In this document: one piece after another, positions 20,310 to 31,157 of the stretch
How positions within the stretch are numbered: position 1 is the first letter of the stretch
How the letters are laid out: each line of letters opens with the position of its first letter
Origin: Poa pratensis
Taxonomy: Eukaryota > Streptophyta > Magnoliopsida > Poales > Poaceae
Assembly (NCBI GenBank): GCA_947311845.1
Contig: CAMZMU010000111.1
Coordinates: forward strand, 18,432,737 to 18,496,736
Length of the DNA: 64,000 nucleotides
Direction of reading: 5' to 3'
Made by a program: the position numbers and the translations under genes
The notes under the pieces: generated by a model
The model's database searches: none
What the model was told of the DNA's origin: nothing
Seen by the model: only the letters and a program-made list of their open reading frames with translations

Positions 20310-21545
20310 ATGGACACGCCCCGCCTCCACCAACACGCGCTGCTCGCGGCGCTCCTCGTCTGCGCGCTCGCGTCCGCCGGCAGCGCGCAGCCGGCGACGG
20401 CGCGGCAGGGGACCAGCAGCGACGACTACGCCACCGACCAGGAGATGCGCGTCAGCACGACCATGATCGCGCTGCTCGCCGGCGTCATCGCGGTGTTCGT
20501 CCTCATCGCCGCCTCCATCATCTACCTCCGCCGCTGCACCGGCTACTCCTACACCGCCCACGCTGCCCGACCGTCCGACCGCTCCGTGCCCGCCGCCGAC
20601 GTGTCCTTTGGCTTCCTCTCCCGGAGGCTGCAGAGGCGGACGCGCGGGCTCGACTCCGCGGTGGTCGAGGCCTTCCCCACCATGAGGTACGCGGAGGCCA
20701 AGGCGCTGCGCGTCGGGAAGAAGGGGACGGCGTCGCTGGCCGCGCTCGAGTGCGCCGTGTGCCTCAGCGAGTTCGAGGACGAGGAGCGGCTCCGGCTGCT
20801 GCCCAGGTGCAGCCACGCCTTCCACCCGGACTGCATCGGCGAGTGGCTCGCAAGCCACGTCACCTGCCCGGTCTGCCGCTGCAACCTCGACCCCAGCAAG
20901 GACACCGGCAGCGACGACGAGCATCCCCCGCCGGCGCCGGATGCCAACACCAACTCCAACTCCAGCGAAATCGCCGTGGCACGGCATCACCAAGAAGAGA
21001 GCAGCGTGCGGCCTCCATCGTCCGTGGTGATCGACGTGGTGACCGAGGAGGAAGCGGAGCAGCGCAGGAAGGAGGCCATGGAGCTGCAGCGCATAGGCAC
21101 CCAGCGGCGCGCGATGCGGTCCCGGCCGGCGAAGGCAAACGCGACGGCGAAGCTTGTCCGGTCGCACTCCACGGGCCACTCACCCGCCCTGGTCCGGATC
21201 GACCGCGACCTGGAGAGGTTCACGCTGCGCCTGCCGGAGCACCTGCGCAGGGAGATGATGGCCGCCGGTGAGCAGTGCTCGCGCCGCGGCGGGCGCCTCG
21301 GGCGGGCGGGCAGATGGCCGTCGTTTCTCAGGTACACCAGGACGTTGTCCGGAAAGTTCTTTTCGGGGCCCAGGAGAACGGATAGCTCCGACGGAGGTGA
21401 GGTATCGTCGTCATCGTCTACGAGGATCAGAGGGAAACGAGTGGCCGCCGTCGACTTCGCCGACGGCTCTGCTGTGGGTGGTGCCAAAGTCGGCTCTGTG
21501 GCGGTCGATGTGGACAAGGCAAGTGGCAGGCAGGTTCTAACGTAG
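20310..21545 (+). CDS. ATL-family RING-H2 E3 ubiquitin ligase
   Basis: A single-exon, 411-residue membrane-anchored ubiquitin ligase. An upstream in-frame ATG exists at 20265, but ATG 20310 (AAGATGG context) begins the hydrophobic signal-like segment (residues about 8-26) and is preferred. A transmembrane helix follows at about 50-72 ([20 protein letters not shown]). The ATL GLD motif is at about 113. The RING-H2 domain at 148-189 keeps all eight ligands with ATL spacing (CAVC, 15 residues, CSHAFHPDC, 10 residues, CPVC) and the Trp that contacts the E2 (GEWL). The C-terminal half is Ser/Arg-rich and probably disordered. ATL proteins ubiquitinate targets at membranes, often in defence or carbon/nitrogen signalling; the substrate is unknown. 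The frame is intact and very GC-rich, giving long meaningless antisense ORFs. Confidence 0.95.
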   Translation: MDTPRLHQHALLAALLVCALASAGSAQPATARQGTSSDDYATDQEMRVSTTMIALLAGVIAVFVLIAASIIYLRRCTGYSYTAHAARPSDRSVPAADVSFGFLSRRLQRRTRGLDSAVVEAFPTMRYAEAKALRVGKKGTASLAALECAVCLSEFEDEERLRLLPRCSHAFHPDCIGEWLASHVTCPVCRCNLDPSKDTGSDDEHPPPAPDANTNSNSSEIAVARHHQEESSVRPPSSVVIDVVTEEEAEQRRKEAMELQRIGTQRRAMRSRPAKANATAKLVRSHSTGHSPALVRIDRDLERFTLRLPEHLRREMMAAGEQCSRRGGRLGRAGRWPSFLRYTRTLSGKFFSGPRRTDSSDGGEVSSSSSTRIRGKRVAAVDFADGSAVGGAKVGSVAVDVDKASGRQVLT

Positions 21546-22499
21546 AAAAGAAACAGGACTTACTGGATCTAGAAACCGCGGTGTTCTTCCACACATGCAG
21601 GAAGGAAACTGGTTCGTGTCTGTACTATTAAGTCCAAGAAAAAGACTGTAATCCCTGCATGCCGCAGTGCTCAGGAAGTCCCGCTTGAGAAAGATGTCAA
21701 AGTAGCTAGTACAAGATATACTGTAGTAGCTTTTCTGTTTCAACTTCGTAGAGGAACATACAGATTTAACCTTGGCGAACGAGCCGTTACAAAGTAACCT
21801 TTAAATTTTGTCCTAGGAAGGCCAATATGGTACCAGATGAATTAGCTGAATATATGCAACGAGGTGCTACCTGATTACATTGGGCCCCTTCTAGTGAAAA
21901 AGAGCAGTAAAAGCAACCTTTATTCAAAGAGATCAGAGTTGCATCAGGGCATGGCCAGCCGTTAGCCTCAGCCTACTGCCCCATGGAAGACAGCTAGGCT
22001 CGGATGCCACCATGGTTGTACTTCTGCTGCCTGCAGGTGACAGGTGAAGCTTGCAGAGGAGGCGGGATCTCCAGCCGAGAAAGCTAGGCGAGATAGGAGA
22101 AATTGTGAGAAAGCTAGGCTACTTGCGTCAGGAGATTGGGAAAAGCGGATGTAAAGAGATAGAAGGCGGGACATCTAGAGCTGTAGATGCATTGGGCTGA
22201 TGCCTGTTTGACCTGTGGATTAAAATCACCGAACCTATGTGGAACGCATGAGGCAGTAGAATCATAATGCTACCGCTGCTGGTGCCCTCAAAATGGAGGT
22301 GGTGGGACATCCCCATTGTACACAGGCTATGTTCTCCGTGTACTTATCGACTTGGTAGCGAGAGCTCGTCAGTGACTTTGTTAGCAGTACAACATCACAA
22401 GTAAAAAATTTTGTGGAAGTTAATGGTTAGGCGGCAAAACTGAAGCATTCCTGGAGGTGTGTATACACTATGTTTTTTGACCGAAAACTCAGAAATTCA
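21546..22499. other. 3' flank of the RING gene and intergenic
   Basis: No coding sequence recognised. The first few hundred bases should hold the RING gene 3' UTR. Confidence 0.4.
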
Positions 22500-22876
22500 C
22501 TTTGCCTCCCGGATGCATATGCTCCTGTTATGTTTTTCAAAATTAAAAAATATGAAAACACTTTAAAAAAATTGAGTACAAACATATACAAGTTTGAAGC
22601 ATTCCCGAAAATGTTTGCAAGGAAATGACACTTTATGTGGTATGTGCAAATAAGACAAAATTGTTGGCCGAAATGAGATTTAAAAATACATTTTTCAAAG
22701 CACAAATTTGTCTTTTTTGCACAGACCATATAAATTGTTATTTTCTTCCGAAATTTTGCACGAATGTTGCAAACTTGTATATGTTTGTTAATGTAGCTCA
22801 GATTTTTTGGAAGATTTTTCATATTTTTTAAAATTTTGAAACATATAACAGGAGCACGTACACCCGGGAGCCAAAA
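22500..22876. mobile_element. Foldback MITE with long AT-rich arms
   Basis: The left arm (CTTTGCCTCCCGGATGCATA...) and the right arm (reverse complement GTTTTGGCTCCCGGGTGTAC...) pair over well over 100 bases, so the element forms a near-complete hairpin with AT-rich arms. The half-copy at 58500-58690 belongs to the same family. No clean target duplication was found, so its superfamily is not assigned. Confidence 0.7.
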
Positions 22877-23361
22877 CGATCTCTTTAATTATTAATGTAG
22901 CTTTTCAGCCATGCCGCTAAACATTGCAAATATCTTGTACTTTCATCTAAGAAAAAGAGGTCGTGCCATTACAATTAAGGACGAGAAAGAAGATTGGGGG
23001 AGTATTCACCATATACCCAAAAACCCTAGATTGTTCATCTCGCCGAGTTCACTGTATAATTCGACAAGATGGTCGCAAACATGGCAAAAGGCCAACCATT
23101 TTTCTCTACAACTATCGAAGACCTATCGGCCAGGGCCCGCGCTAGGCCCAATCTAGCAGTCCTTCCCCAAGAACTGACAAGATTGTCCCGTTAGGAGAAG
23201 ACCACCCAGACTGACCGGTTCAGATCATCTCAAATATGTAACAACATTTGGAGTGTTCCCTTATGAAGTTTTTATGCCAAAATGGCGCCGATGTGTTTGG
23301 CTGATGTCATTAGAATACCCGAGGGAACTCGTGGAATAACACCCAAACGTAGACCCTAAGG
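22877..23361. other. Unassigned sequence before the gypsy RT scrap
   Basis: Probably degraded gypsy pol upstream of the recognisable RT segment. No intact ORF. Confidence 0.35.
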
Positions 23362-23640
23362 TTCGACATGTGAAGCGGAAATTGACGCGGTTCTCTGACG
23401 AACATAAGGCATTCAACCAACGACAGGTGGACAAGTTGTTAGAAGATGAACAAATCGAGAAGTCCGGATACTCCACATGGATAGCCAACCCATTCATTAT
23501 CAAGATACTGAGTGAAGGACTTCAAATATGCGTGGACTACACTAGTATGAACAAGGTCCGGTGGAGAGATTCCTTCTCACTGTCTTGCAGCCCTCAGGAG
23601 CTAGCTCTTTTGCCTCTTGGACGCCTACTCAGGATATGGT
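23362..23640 (+). pseudogene. Gypsy reverse-transcriptase fragment
   Basis: Encodes the start of an RT domain: KRKLTRFSDEHKAFNQRQVDKLLEDEQIEKSGYSTW-type sequence, then IANPFIIKI and GLQICVDYTSMNK, followed by degraded PRDSFSLP-like and DAYSGYG-like remnants. Only about 90 residues remain and the catalytic YxDD part is absent. It is separate from, and of a different subfamily than, the gypsy element at 1457-6375. Confidence 0.8.
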
Positions 23641-23670
23641 GAAATAAACATGCGTAGAAGGACAACCACA

Positions 23671-23684
23671 CCCCCCCCCCCCCC
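23671..23684 (+). repeat. Poly-C tract, 14 bases
   Basis: Fourteen Cs followed by five As, at the end of the gypsy RT scrap. Confidence 0.9.
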
Positions 23685-23935
23685 AAAAATACACAACCAA
23701 AACTAAGAGCGTGTCCACCACTAATCATGGTTGTCCAACCAGTTGGAGATTCGTGCTTGGAGCTTTGACCACTCCATCCGTGTGAACGCACTTCCGCGCT
23801 CTCGCCGCATGCCCGTGTGCTTTGCTGCGGCAATATCCTAGTTTAGCAGTTGTGAATCGTGGCATAACTCATGGGTAGTTTAGGCAATACCTTTGGGCAA
23901 ACATAGCCATCCCACCAAGCCCATTTATCTCCTAG

Positions 23936-26125
23936 GAGCATCTCCGGTCGGACCCCCCAAATCCGGCCCCCAAACTGTCCGCGGACAGCGACCGGACAGC
24001 CCCCAAAAGTGGCCTCCTACAACCACAATGTTCAAATATTACAACCCAAATCTATGCAATCCATGCACGTGGATCATACAACTAGTTTGGACATAACAAT
24101 AGTTCACATTATTACAACAAATAGTTCACATTAAACAAATAAAAATAAAAAGTAGCCGGACATAACAATAGTTCACATTATTCGGACCACAAATTCACTG
24201 TTTTCCCATGAAGACATACATGTGCTCTACCAGATCATGAAGTAGTTGGGTGTGCACTTGTTCATCTCGAAGTTGTCGGTGCATCTCAAGGAAGTGCATG
24301 ACATACTCCGCTTCTTGTTCAGTTAGGTGCACATGTTCTCCAGGTTTCTCAAAATCGTGTGTGCGAGCTACCCCTTCTCCCTCGTCCTCCACAATCATAT
24401 TGTGTAAAATTACACAACAAGTCATGACCTGCCATAGTACCTCCGGATCCCACATCATTGCGGCTCCACGAACTATACCCCAACGAGCTTGCAGCACACC
24501 AAATGCCCTCTCAACATCTTTCCTAACTGCCTCCTGTGCTGCTGCAAATCCACATTTTTTGGGACCTGTTGGTTTGCTGATAGTCTTCACAAATGCTGCC
24601 CACTACGGATAGATACCATCTGCAAGATAGTATCCCATGGTGTAGTCGTGTCCGTTGACGGTGTAGTTGCATGGTGGAGCTTCCCCATCACAGAGCCTCT
24701 TGAACAGGGGAGAGCGTTGAAGCACATTGATGTCGTTGTGAGAACCGGGCATGCCAAAAAACGCATGCCAAATCCACAAGTCTTGAGACGCCACTGCTTC
24801 AAGTACGATTGTGGCCTCTTTACTGTGACCTTGGTACTGCCCACGCAAGCCAGTTGGGCAGTTCTTCCATTGCCAATGCATGCAATCAACTGAGCCTAGC
24901 ATACCTGGAAATCCTCTTGCTTCTCCAAGGGCCAGTAGCCTTTCAGTGTCCTCAGCATTTCGTTCTCTAAGATATTTGTCTCCAAACACCTTGACCACAA
25001 CATATGCAAAATGCTCCATAGCCTCAATGCATGTACTCTCTCCCATCCGGACATACTCATCGATGGCATCCGCAGCCTTTACATAGGCTGATAAAGCCGG
25101 CGAATCCAATATTTTCTGAGAGCACTAGACCTTCTCTCTTTCAGGATTGATTCCTACACACTGCCTGATAGCAGGCTTGGCCCATGAGATTCTCAAAGCA
25201 GCGGTGCATTTCTGCAATGGAGAGAAAGAAAGTTTTCCGCAGCAATCATGCTTCAACTTGAAGTAATCATCATACTTAGTCACTGCTTCCAGTATGCGTT
25301 TGAAAAGGGATGAGCTCATGCGAAACCGACGCCGAAAGAACCCTCGTGAAACACCGGATCAGGTTTGAAATAGTCGTCATACAGGTCTCGACATCCTTTG
25401 ATCCTATCACGGGCCACGGTAATCCGCCCCTTAATCGATCCCCGGAAGTTGAGAACGTGCTCCGCCTTCTCCAATTCTTCTTGAATGCTAATCATCGACA
25501 TAGCCTCTTCATCTCCGTCCTGCAACATGTCATCGTCGCTAGAGCCGTCGATGAATTCCTTATACATGAACTCATCTACGGCGGAGTAATCGTACTCTTC
25601 GTCGGAGGATGAATCCATGGCTACAAATATAAAAAAGTCGTCACAACCCGGCTCCGGTAATTCGACAAACACTTTGAGAGCGGGGTGGATGGAGAGCGAT
25701 GTCGAACGTACCGGAAACAGAGGCTATAGGCCTGGCCTGGTTTCTGCGGAGACGGGGCACCGGCGAGCGTGTAGACCTGCGGGGAGGTGGCGGAGGTACG
25801 GGGAGGCGGCGGACACACGACGGCAAATGGCGGCGGAGCGGAGGGGTGGGCAGAATAGGAGCAGCGCGAAGGAAGAAGTTCTGGTTCCGGTCGATTTGAG
25901 GGGGAAAATGCGTGGGTCCGCCTTGCCAGGGTCGACGTGGCGGACGCGTCCGGGCCTCCCCAAACCCTCCCCACATATGGGCTGACTATGGGGTTTGCCG
26001 GACCGCCCAGTCGTTTGGGCTAGGTTTGGGGACCTCCCTTGGGTGGCGTTTTTGGGCCCAATACCTGTCCGGGAGGTCCGCCCAGACGTTTGGGATAGGT
26101 ATCGGGGCCATGACTGGAGATGCTC
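23936..26125 (-). mobile_element. PIF/Harbinger transposon with transposase (2.19 kb)
   Basis: The ends GAGCATCTCC (23936) and GGAGATGCTC (ending 26125) are inverted, with weaker similarity continuing inward. The flanks are TAG on the left and TAA on the right, one change away from the TWA duplication of this superfamily. A plant-type Harbinger transposase lies inside on the minus strand. The second PIF/Harbinger protein (Myb-like ORF1) is not seen. Direct repeats of GGACATAACAATAGTTCACA are at about 24092 and 24159. The 25.68-26.0 kb end is GC-rich and would be the 5' leader. Confidence 0.85.
24195..25618 (-). pseudogene. PIF/Harbinger transposase (DDE, plant transposon protein family)
   Basis: Starts at ATG 25618 with an acidic N-terminus (MDSSSDEEYDYS). 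The nuclease landmarks are GSVDCMHWQWKNCP (first Asp), GMPGSHNDINVLQRSPLF (second Asp) and ERAFGVLQARWGIV (Glu), then CVILHNMIVEDE, all typical of plant Harbinger nuclease/ALP1-like proteins. The catalytic triad appears intact. Breaks: a frameshift near 25316, extra sequence with a stop near 25125-25100, and TAG at about 24605 in the conserved GIYPxWAAFVKT segment. The product is therefore inactive as written, but recently functional. Confidence 0.88.
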
Positions 26126-27092
26126 TAATGTCGTTTTCTCACCACATTATCCGCTCATACTCCCAACTGCTCTGTTCTTCACTGCCACCGACCCGGAGCA
26201 GCACGCCAGCATCAGCTGGAGGAGGACACGGCGCCGGCCAACTACGGCTACCTCCCCGTCCCCACGCCGGACGATGACGGAAAGGATGAGACTCCATCCT
26301 TCAAGCTCGTTTCTTTCATGCATGGCGGCGGGCCGGCGGCGACCTCGACTTCTTCCACGGCTGCAGCTTTTCTGCGGTGCTGGAACAACTGCTCTGATTT
26401 TTTTTTTGAGATTATTTTTGGAAGATTCATAGGTTCGATCTGGATCTGATGTTTTCTTTCTCTCAAGCAATGGTTCCTGGATCTGAAAGTTCGTACATGT
26501 AATAGAGATTCTTGGATCTGGAGCGCGATGCTTCTTTGAGGGATGCTTGAATCTGGATCCTGACGCTTCTTTTAGCGAAAAGAATATGTATTACTTAATT
26601 TGGAGCGCGATGCTTCTTTTGGTTCTTGGATCCAGAAAAAATATTGTTAATGCATGATTTGATCTTTTTAGCCGAAATTCATTCCCTGTTAATGCATGCA
26701 TTTCGAAAATTCTTGTTGGTGCATGGATCCAATCAATTTCTATTTATGCAGGTTTTTTTTGTTAATACATCAAGATCCGATAATTTCCATGATTATTGGA
26801 GTTTTTCGTTTATACAGCTATTTGAAAAATCAATTGGTCCATTTTTTTTGTTAATCCATGGAGCTGTTTTATGTGTTAATACATGGATCTGCTTTTTTTT
26901 AATGCATGAAGTTCCGAAATGCACTTTGTTAATCCATGTTTCCTAATAAGAAGGAAAGGAATGTTTCATAAATCCGAAATGCACTTCAACCCACAGCCAA
27001 AAAGAAAACGAAAGGGCACTTTAGTCACTACGAGTAGGTCTGGCGTGAGATTACGCTTTTTCAGCGAAGTCAAAGCCCGTGGATGCATTTCG
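26126..27092. other. Intergenic with degenerate short repeats
   Basis: 26190-26400 has a coding-like stretch on the plus strand (PANYGYLPVPTPDDDGKDE) with no recognised family. From 26.5 to 26.94 kb the phrases GGAGCGCGATGCTTCTTT and TTAATNCATG recur many times. Confidence 0.45.
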
Positions 27093-27104
27093 TAGCCTTT
27101 ACCT

Positions 27105-28139
27105 TTTTTTTTAACAAGGGGTGGGGCCCGAAGACCCCAGAGCTGCATTTCAATCGAACACGTGGCAGGTACAGTTTACAAAAAGGTCCTTTTCGTCTAT
27201 TGCCCTGAGAGACCTACTATTCGAAGAAAGGACCTTCGCTTTTACAAAAAACACCCTAGAACAAAAGGATAAAAAGCAATCAAGTCCTAGAGAGTCTCCA
27301 CCACCTATCGCCCGCGATCTCTAGGAGGAAGAACCACCGAGATCATCGGAGCACATAGCGCTCGATCTCTCCATTCCGGCGATCAAACACAGCCGCCAGC
27401 AAGCTTGACGCGACCGGGAACGAATCACTTGGTCGCATCTCACCGCCGAGCACTGGCGTCTGGTCGAAGAGGCCTCCATCAAGGAGGTTGAAGATTGGCC
27501 AAACTTTTGGCCAAAGATCGCAGCGGTGAACAAGACCGCTACGTGAGGAGCTCCAGGTTGTAGCAGGGGCCACTCCACCAATCTTGAGGAAGAACAGCAG
27601 CGCCACCTCCTCTCCTCGCCTCCACGGCCGGCCAGAGGAAGAAGGCACCACTTCATCCCGCGATATGCAGAGCAGGTGATACAACAGACGATTTTGTTGA
27701 ATCGGCTCCGCCCATCTTCAGCCCTGCAATAGATCCGCCATGGATCCGACCTGCAGAGAAGAAAAGAGACGCCTCCAGCGTCGCTGCGATTCGCCGAAGA
27801 GCAGCTGAGGAGAAGGAAAAAGAACCAGACGGCTTTATTAAGGAAGATGCCTGGCGCGAGCTCATCCGACTGCCACAAATCCCGCCACCGGAGCAGGGCA
27901 GCAAACACAGCCATGGCCAGGGCGTGCCAGATCCAGCCGAAGGGATCCGACAGCCTACTCCAAGACGCCATAAAGGACCAAACAACAAGCAAACTAGACC
28001 TACTATGTACAGCACGGTGGCCGGAGCCTCCCCTCAGTCGCTCCCCGTCGGCATGGCCGTCGGGAAGGACCTCGGTTCGGTCCGGGGAAAGGAGGGCGAC
28101 TCTCAGCTGTAGCAGAGAGAGAGACAGGAGAAAGGGGGA
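27105..28139 (-). mobile_element. Poly(A) retroposon, about 1.03 kb, minus orientation
   Basis: Flanked by TAGCCTTTACCT on both sides (27093-27104 and 28140-28151), the long duplication typical of target-primed reverse transcription. On the minus strand the insert ends in TTGTTAAAAAAAAA at the left border. The 5' end (right) begins CCCCCTTTCTCCTGTCTCTC. No RT or endonuclease domain is encoded. It is GC-rich, with transcript-like sequence and short unrecognised ORFs. It may be an internally deleted LINE, a large SINE-like element or a retrocopy of a non-coding transcript. Confidence 0.8.
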
Positions 28140-28227
28140 TAGCCTTTACCTAGCTGGCTCGTATCCCCAAATCAACCAACGGACCAGATTGTTGGTGGAT
28201 ATCCTCGTAATTGTGGAATCGCTGCTT

Positions 28228-28243
28228 CCCCCCCCCCCCCCCC
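28228..28243 (+). repeat. Poly-C tract, 16 bases
   Basis: Sixteen Cs, then GCCCACCCCC, ending just before the TAA target duplication of the element at 28257. Confidence 0.88.
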
Positions 28244-28664
28244 GCCCACCCCCTAAGAACATCTCCACCGGGGGCCTCCAAGTGACCCCCCATTGGGGGT
28301 CCGGACGGCCAAAAACGTCACCAGCGACACCCCCCCAATGCCTCGCCCCGAGCAAAATCGTGTGGAGGCCCTCTCGGGGGTGCCGGACATGGGGGCGGAC
28401 ATGCGCCTGACAGGGGTGGCCCGCCCGTCATAGGGACGCCGCGTTCAGGCGTCATTTATCGCGCCATGCAGGAGGCCGCTCTGGCCGCGTTAATGGCGCG
28501 GTCGTCGGCGGTTTTCCAACGCGACGCGACTGGACGCCGGTGCGCCTGCACACACGCATGCCATTAAACGGCGGCCAGTCGACGCGACGGCTCCCAGGCC
28601 ACGCGGCCGGCGTTGCGGATTCCCTACGCGTCGCATTTACGCCGGCCGCACCGCCCATCGCCAT

Positions 28665-28672
28665 GATAAAAG
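28665..28672 (+). promoter_or_regulatory. TATA-like box inside the PIF-type element
   Basis: GATAAAAG lies 47 bases before the ATG at 28719. The promoter of the passenger ORF thus seems to be inside the element. Confidence 0.4.
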
Positions 28673-28718
28673 CCGGCGCCCTCACTCCCCTCGCCCCTCA
28701 ATCTCTCCTACCCTAGCA

Positions 28719-30880
28719 ATGGCGCACTGGGCCATCTCGGCCAGCGGGCTAGCCGTGCCAACGCTGCCCGACACGGCCGAGCACATGAGGCGATTCATCG
28801 CTCGCCAGCGGAGCTGGATGACGCCGGCGGAGCGGCGCCTCCCCGAGAACGACGACGGCCAGGCCAACTGGGACCGTTGGATGGAGCGCTTCGAGCACGA
28901 GCGGGAGGCGGTCATCGCCATGAACGACGGTCCCAGATCGCGCGAGACGTGATACAACACCGGCGGCCGCAAAGACTGGTGGGGGCAACCGGCCACACGG
29001 TTGCCTCCGCGATCGAATCCGCGCGCCGACACGTTGCCACGGGCAGCGCCATCCCCTTCCGCCTCCTTCCTCCGGTGCCGCGCTTCCCTCCATCGCGCCC
29101 CGTGCCACGCCAGGTGGTGAAGGAGGAGCGCCGCTCACCGCCGCGTCGTGGAGGCGGAATCACCGTCCGCGAACGCCGTCAGCGTTCGCCACCACGCCCG
29201 CGCGGGCGCCTCTTCCTCCGTCGCCCCAGGGCGGAGGCAATGCCGGTGGAGACAATCCCGTACGGCTACGACGTGTCGTCCGAGATGCGGAACGAGCACG
29301 ACGGCGACAGCCCGGGCTTGCTGGCGGCGCTCTCCGAGTCGGTGGTCGAAATCGAGCACGACTCGCCGGGCCTCATGGCGACCCTGGCGATGACAGCCTC
29401 CTCCGGCGGCCCCTCCACCAGCCGCTGATGTCTACGTGTGCTTCTATTCATGTAGACAGTGTTGGGCCTCCAAGAGCAGAGGTTTGTAGAACAGCAGCAA
29501 GTTTCCCTTAAGTGAATCACCCAAGGTTTATCGAACTCAGGGAGGTAGAGGTCAAAGATATTCCTCTCAAGCAACCCTGCAATTAAGATACAAGAAGTCT
29601 CTTGTGTCCCCAACACACCCAATACACTTGTCAGATGTATAGGTGCACTAGTTCGGCGAAGAGATAGTGAAATACAAGTGATAGGGATGATTATAAGTAG
29701 TAACTGCAATCTGAAATAAAGATGGCAGCACGCAAACATGTAGCAGAATTTGATGTAAACGGTGTTTCAATGCTTAGAAACAAGGCCTAGGGATCATACT
29801 TTCACTAGTGGACACTCTCAACAATGATCTCATAACTGAATAAATAAAAGCTACTCTTAAACACTCCCTTGTTGGATAACAAACACCATTCATTGTGTAG
29901 GGCTACAAAAGCACACCTCAAGCCGGAGTAAACAAGCGCCACAACGTCATAAAGGAGTCACACACGGTGCACACACTGTCACCTTTACACCGTGGAGAGT
30001 ACCGGTGTTCATATTAAAGTAACCTATAGAGTGCATAATAGATAAAGAGTAACATCTACTTATTCAACTAGATTACAAAGCTCATGATCACATAAAGATC
30101 ACACCATGGGAGAGAGAGATGAACCACATAGCTACCGGTAGAGCCCTCAGCCTCGGGGGAGAACTACTCCCTCCTCATCATGGGAGTCAGCAGCGGCGAT
30201 GAAGATGGCGGTGGTGTCGATGGAGATGACTCCGGGGGCAATTCCCCGTCCCGGCGGCGTGCCGGAACAGAGATTCTGTCCCCCGAAACTTGTCGTCGAT
30301 GGCGGCGGCGCTGCGGAACTCTTCGTGGAATATGGCTTCGTTTTTTAGGGTTTTCGCGTCTGGGGCAATATATAGGCGAAGGGGCAACGTCGGTGGAGGC
30401 TCGAGGGGCCCACACCACCTGGTGGCGCGTCAGGGGGCCCACCCGCGCCGGGGTGTGGTTTGGCCGCCTCCTGGCTCCTCTTCGTTTCTCCTTCGGACTC
30501 CGTGTACGTGTTGGAAAAATAGGGACGTGGCCTTTTGTTTCGTGCAATTCCGAGAATATTTCCAGAAGTAACTTTCTGAAACCAAAAATAGCAGAAAACA
30601 GGGAACTGGCACTGTGGCATCTTGTTAATAGGTTAGTCCCAGAAAATGTATAATAATGATATATAATGCATATAAAACATGTAGCAAATGGTATAATATA
30701 AGCATGGAACAGCAGAAATTATGGATACGTTGGAGACGTATCAGCCGCCACGACGGCGCCTCCTCCAGCCGCGCGCCAGGCCACGACGGCGCCTCCTCCA
30801 GCCGTGCTGCCTCCTCCGCGGCGGTGGTGAAGATCGAGGACGACAGCGACGACGACGAATCGTGGTGGGACAGGGAGTAG
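28719..30880 (+). pseudogene. Uncharacterised passenger ORF, interrupted by a solo LTR
   Basis: Starts MAHWAISASGLAVPTLP at 28719 and contains WMTPAERRLPENDDG and NWDRWMERFEHER. A frameshift near 28950 moves it to the frame encoding HTVASAIESARRHVATG, an Arg/Pro-rich basic stretch and the acidic GLLAALSESVVEIEHD. At 29426 a solo LTR interrupts it after PSTSR. Beyond the LTR the same frame resumes with two HDGASSSRA repeats and the acidic tail VVKIEDDSDDDESWWDRE, stop at 30880. LTR plus one duplicated target is 1,323 bp, a multiple of three. I do not recognise the family; the acidic tail and basic centre hint at a nuclear protein, but this is only inference. Confidence 0.6.
29426..30743 (-). 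mobile_element. Solo LTR, 1,318 bp, minus orientation
   Basis: On the minus strand it starts TGATACGTCTCCAACGTATC and ends GTAGACATCA, with GCCGC on both sides (29421-29425 and 30744-30748). Its first several hundred bases match the LTRs at 1-1456 and 62811-64000, but its 3' part differs, so it is a sister subfamily. No internal domain remains, which makes it a solo LTR. Confidence 0.93.
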
Positions 30881-31157
30881 GCTAGGCGGCGGTTAGGGTT
30901 TTCAAATTTCATTCAAAATCTTTGTAATATATAAGAAATATGAATGAAATTTGAATCGTTTCAGTTTTTTTTGGAGTCAATTTGAACGCCCGCAAGGTGT
31001 TCGATCATATGTCGCGTTTTGGGGGGCGGACGTTTGGGGTGCGCCGTTGTGGGCGCGGTCGAAAACATGGGCGGACACATGTCCGGCACCCCCCAATTGG
31101 GCCTCGATTGGGGGATGCCGGACACGAATTTGGAGGCCCCCGGTGGAGATGCTCTAA

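Larger units (their letters stand above)
28257..31154 (+). mobile_element. Non-autonomous PIF/Harbinger-type element with an ORF, split by a solo LTR
   Basis: Inverted termini GAACATCTCCACCGGGGGCC (left) and, at the right end reverse-complemented, GAGCATCTCCACCGGGGGCC agree over 25 bases with one mismatch. Both flanks are TAA (28254-28256 and 31155-31157). It shares its outermost ten bases with the transposase-bearing element at 23936-26125. Without the solo LTR it is about 1.58 kb. It encodes no transposase but a separate protein-like ORF. Confidence 0.85.

Noticed and set aside
20298..21179. 293-codon ORF on the minus strand opposite the RING gene
   Set aside because: It is antisense to a clear RING-H2 gene with extreme GC content. 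Its His/Gly/Arg-rich translation has no domain and mirrors third-position bias of the real gene.
25995..26432. 145-codon plus-strand ORF at the Harbinger right end
   Set aside because: It begins inside the transposon terminal region and crosses its border at 26125, so it cannot be one gene.
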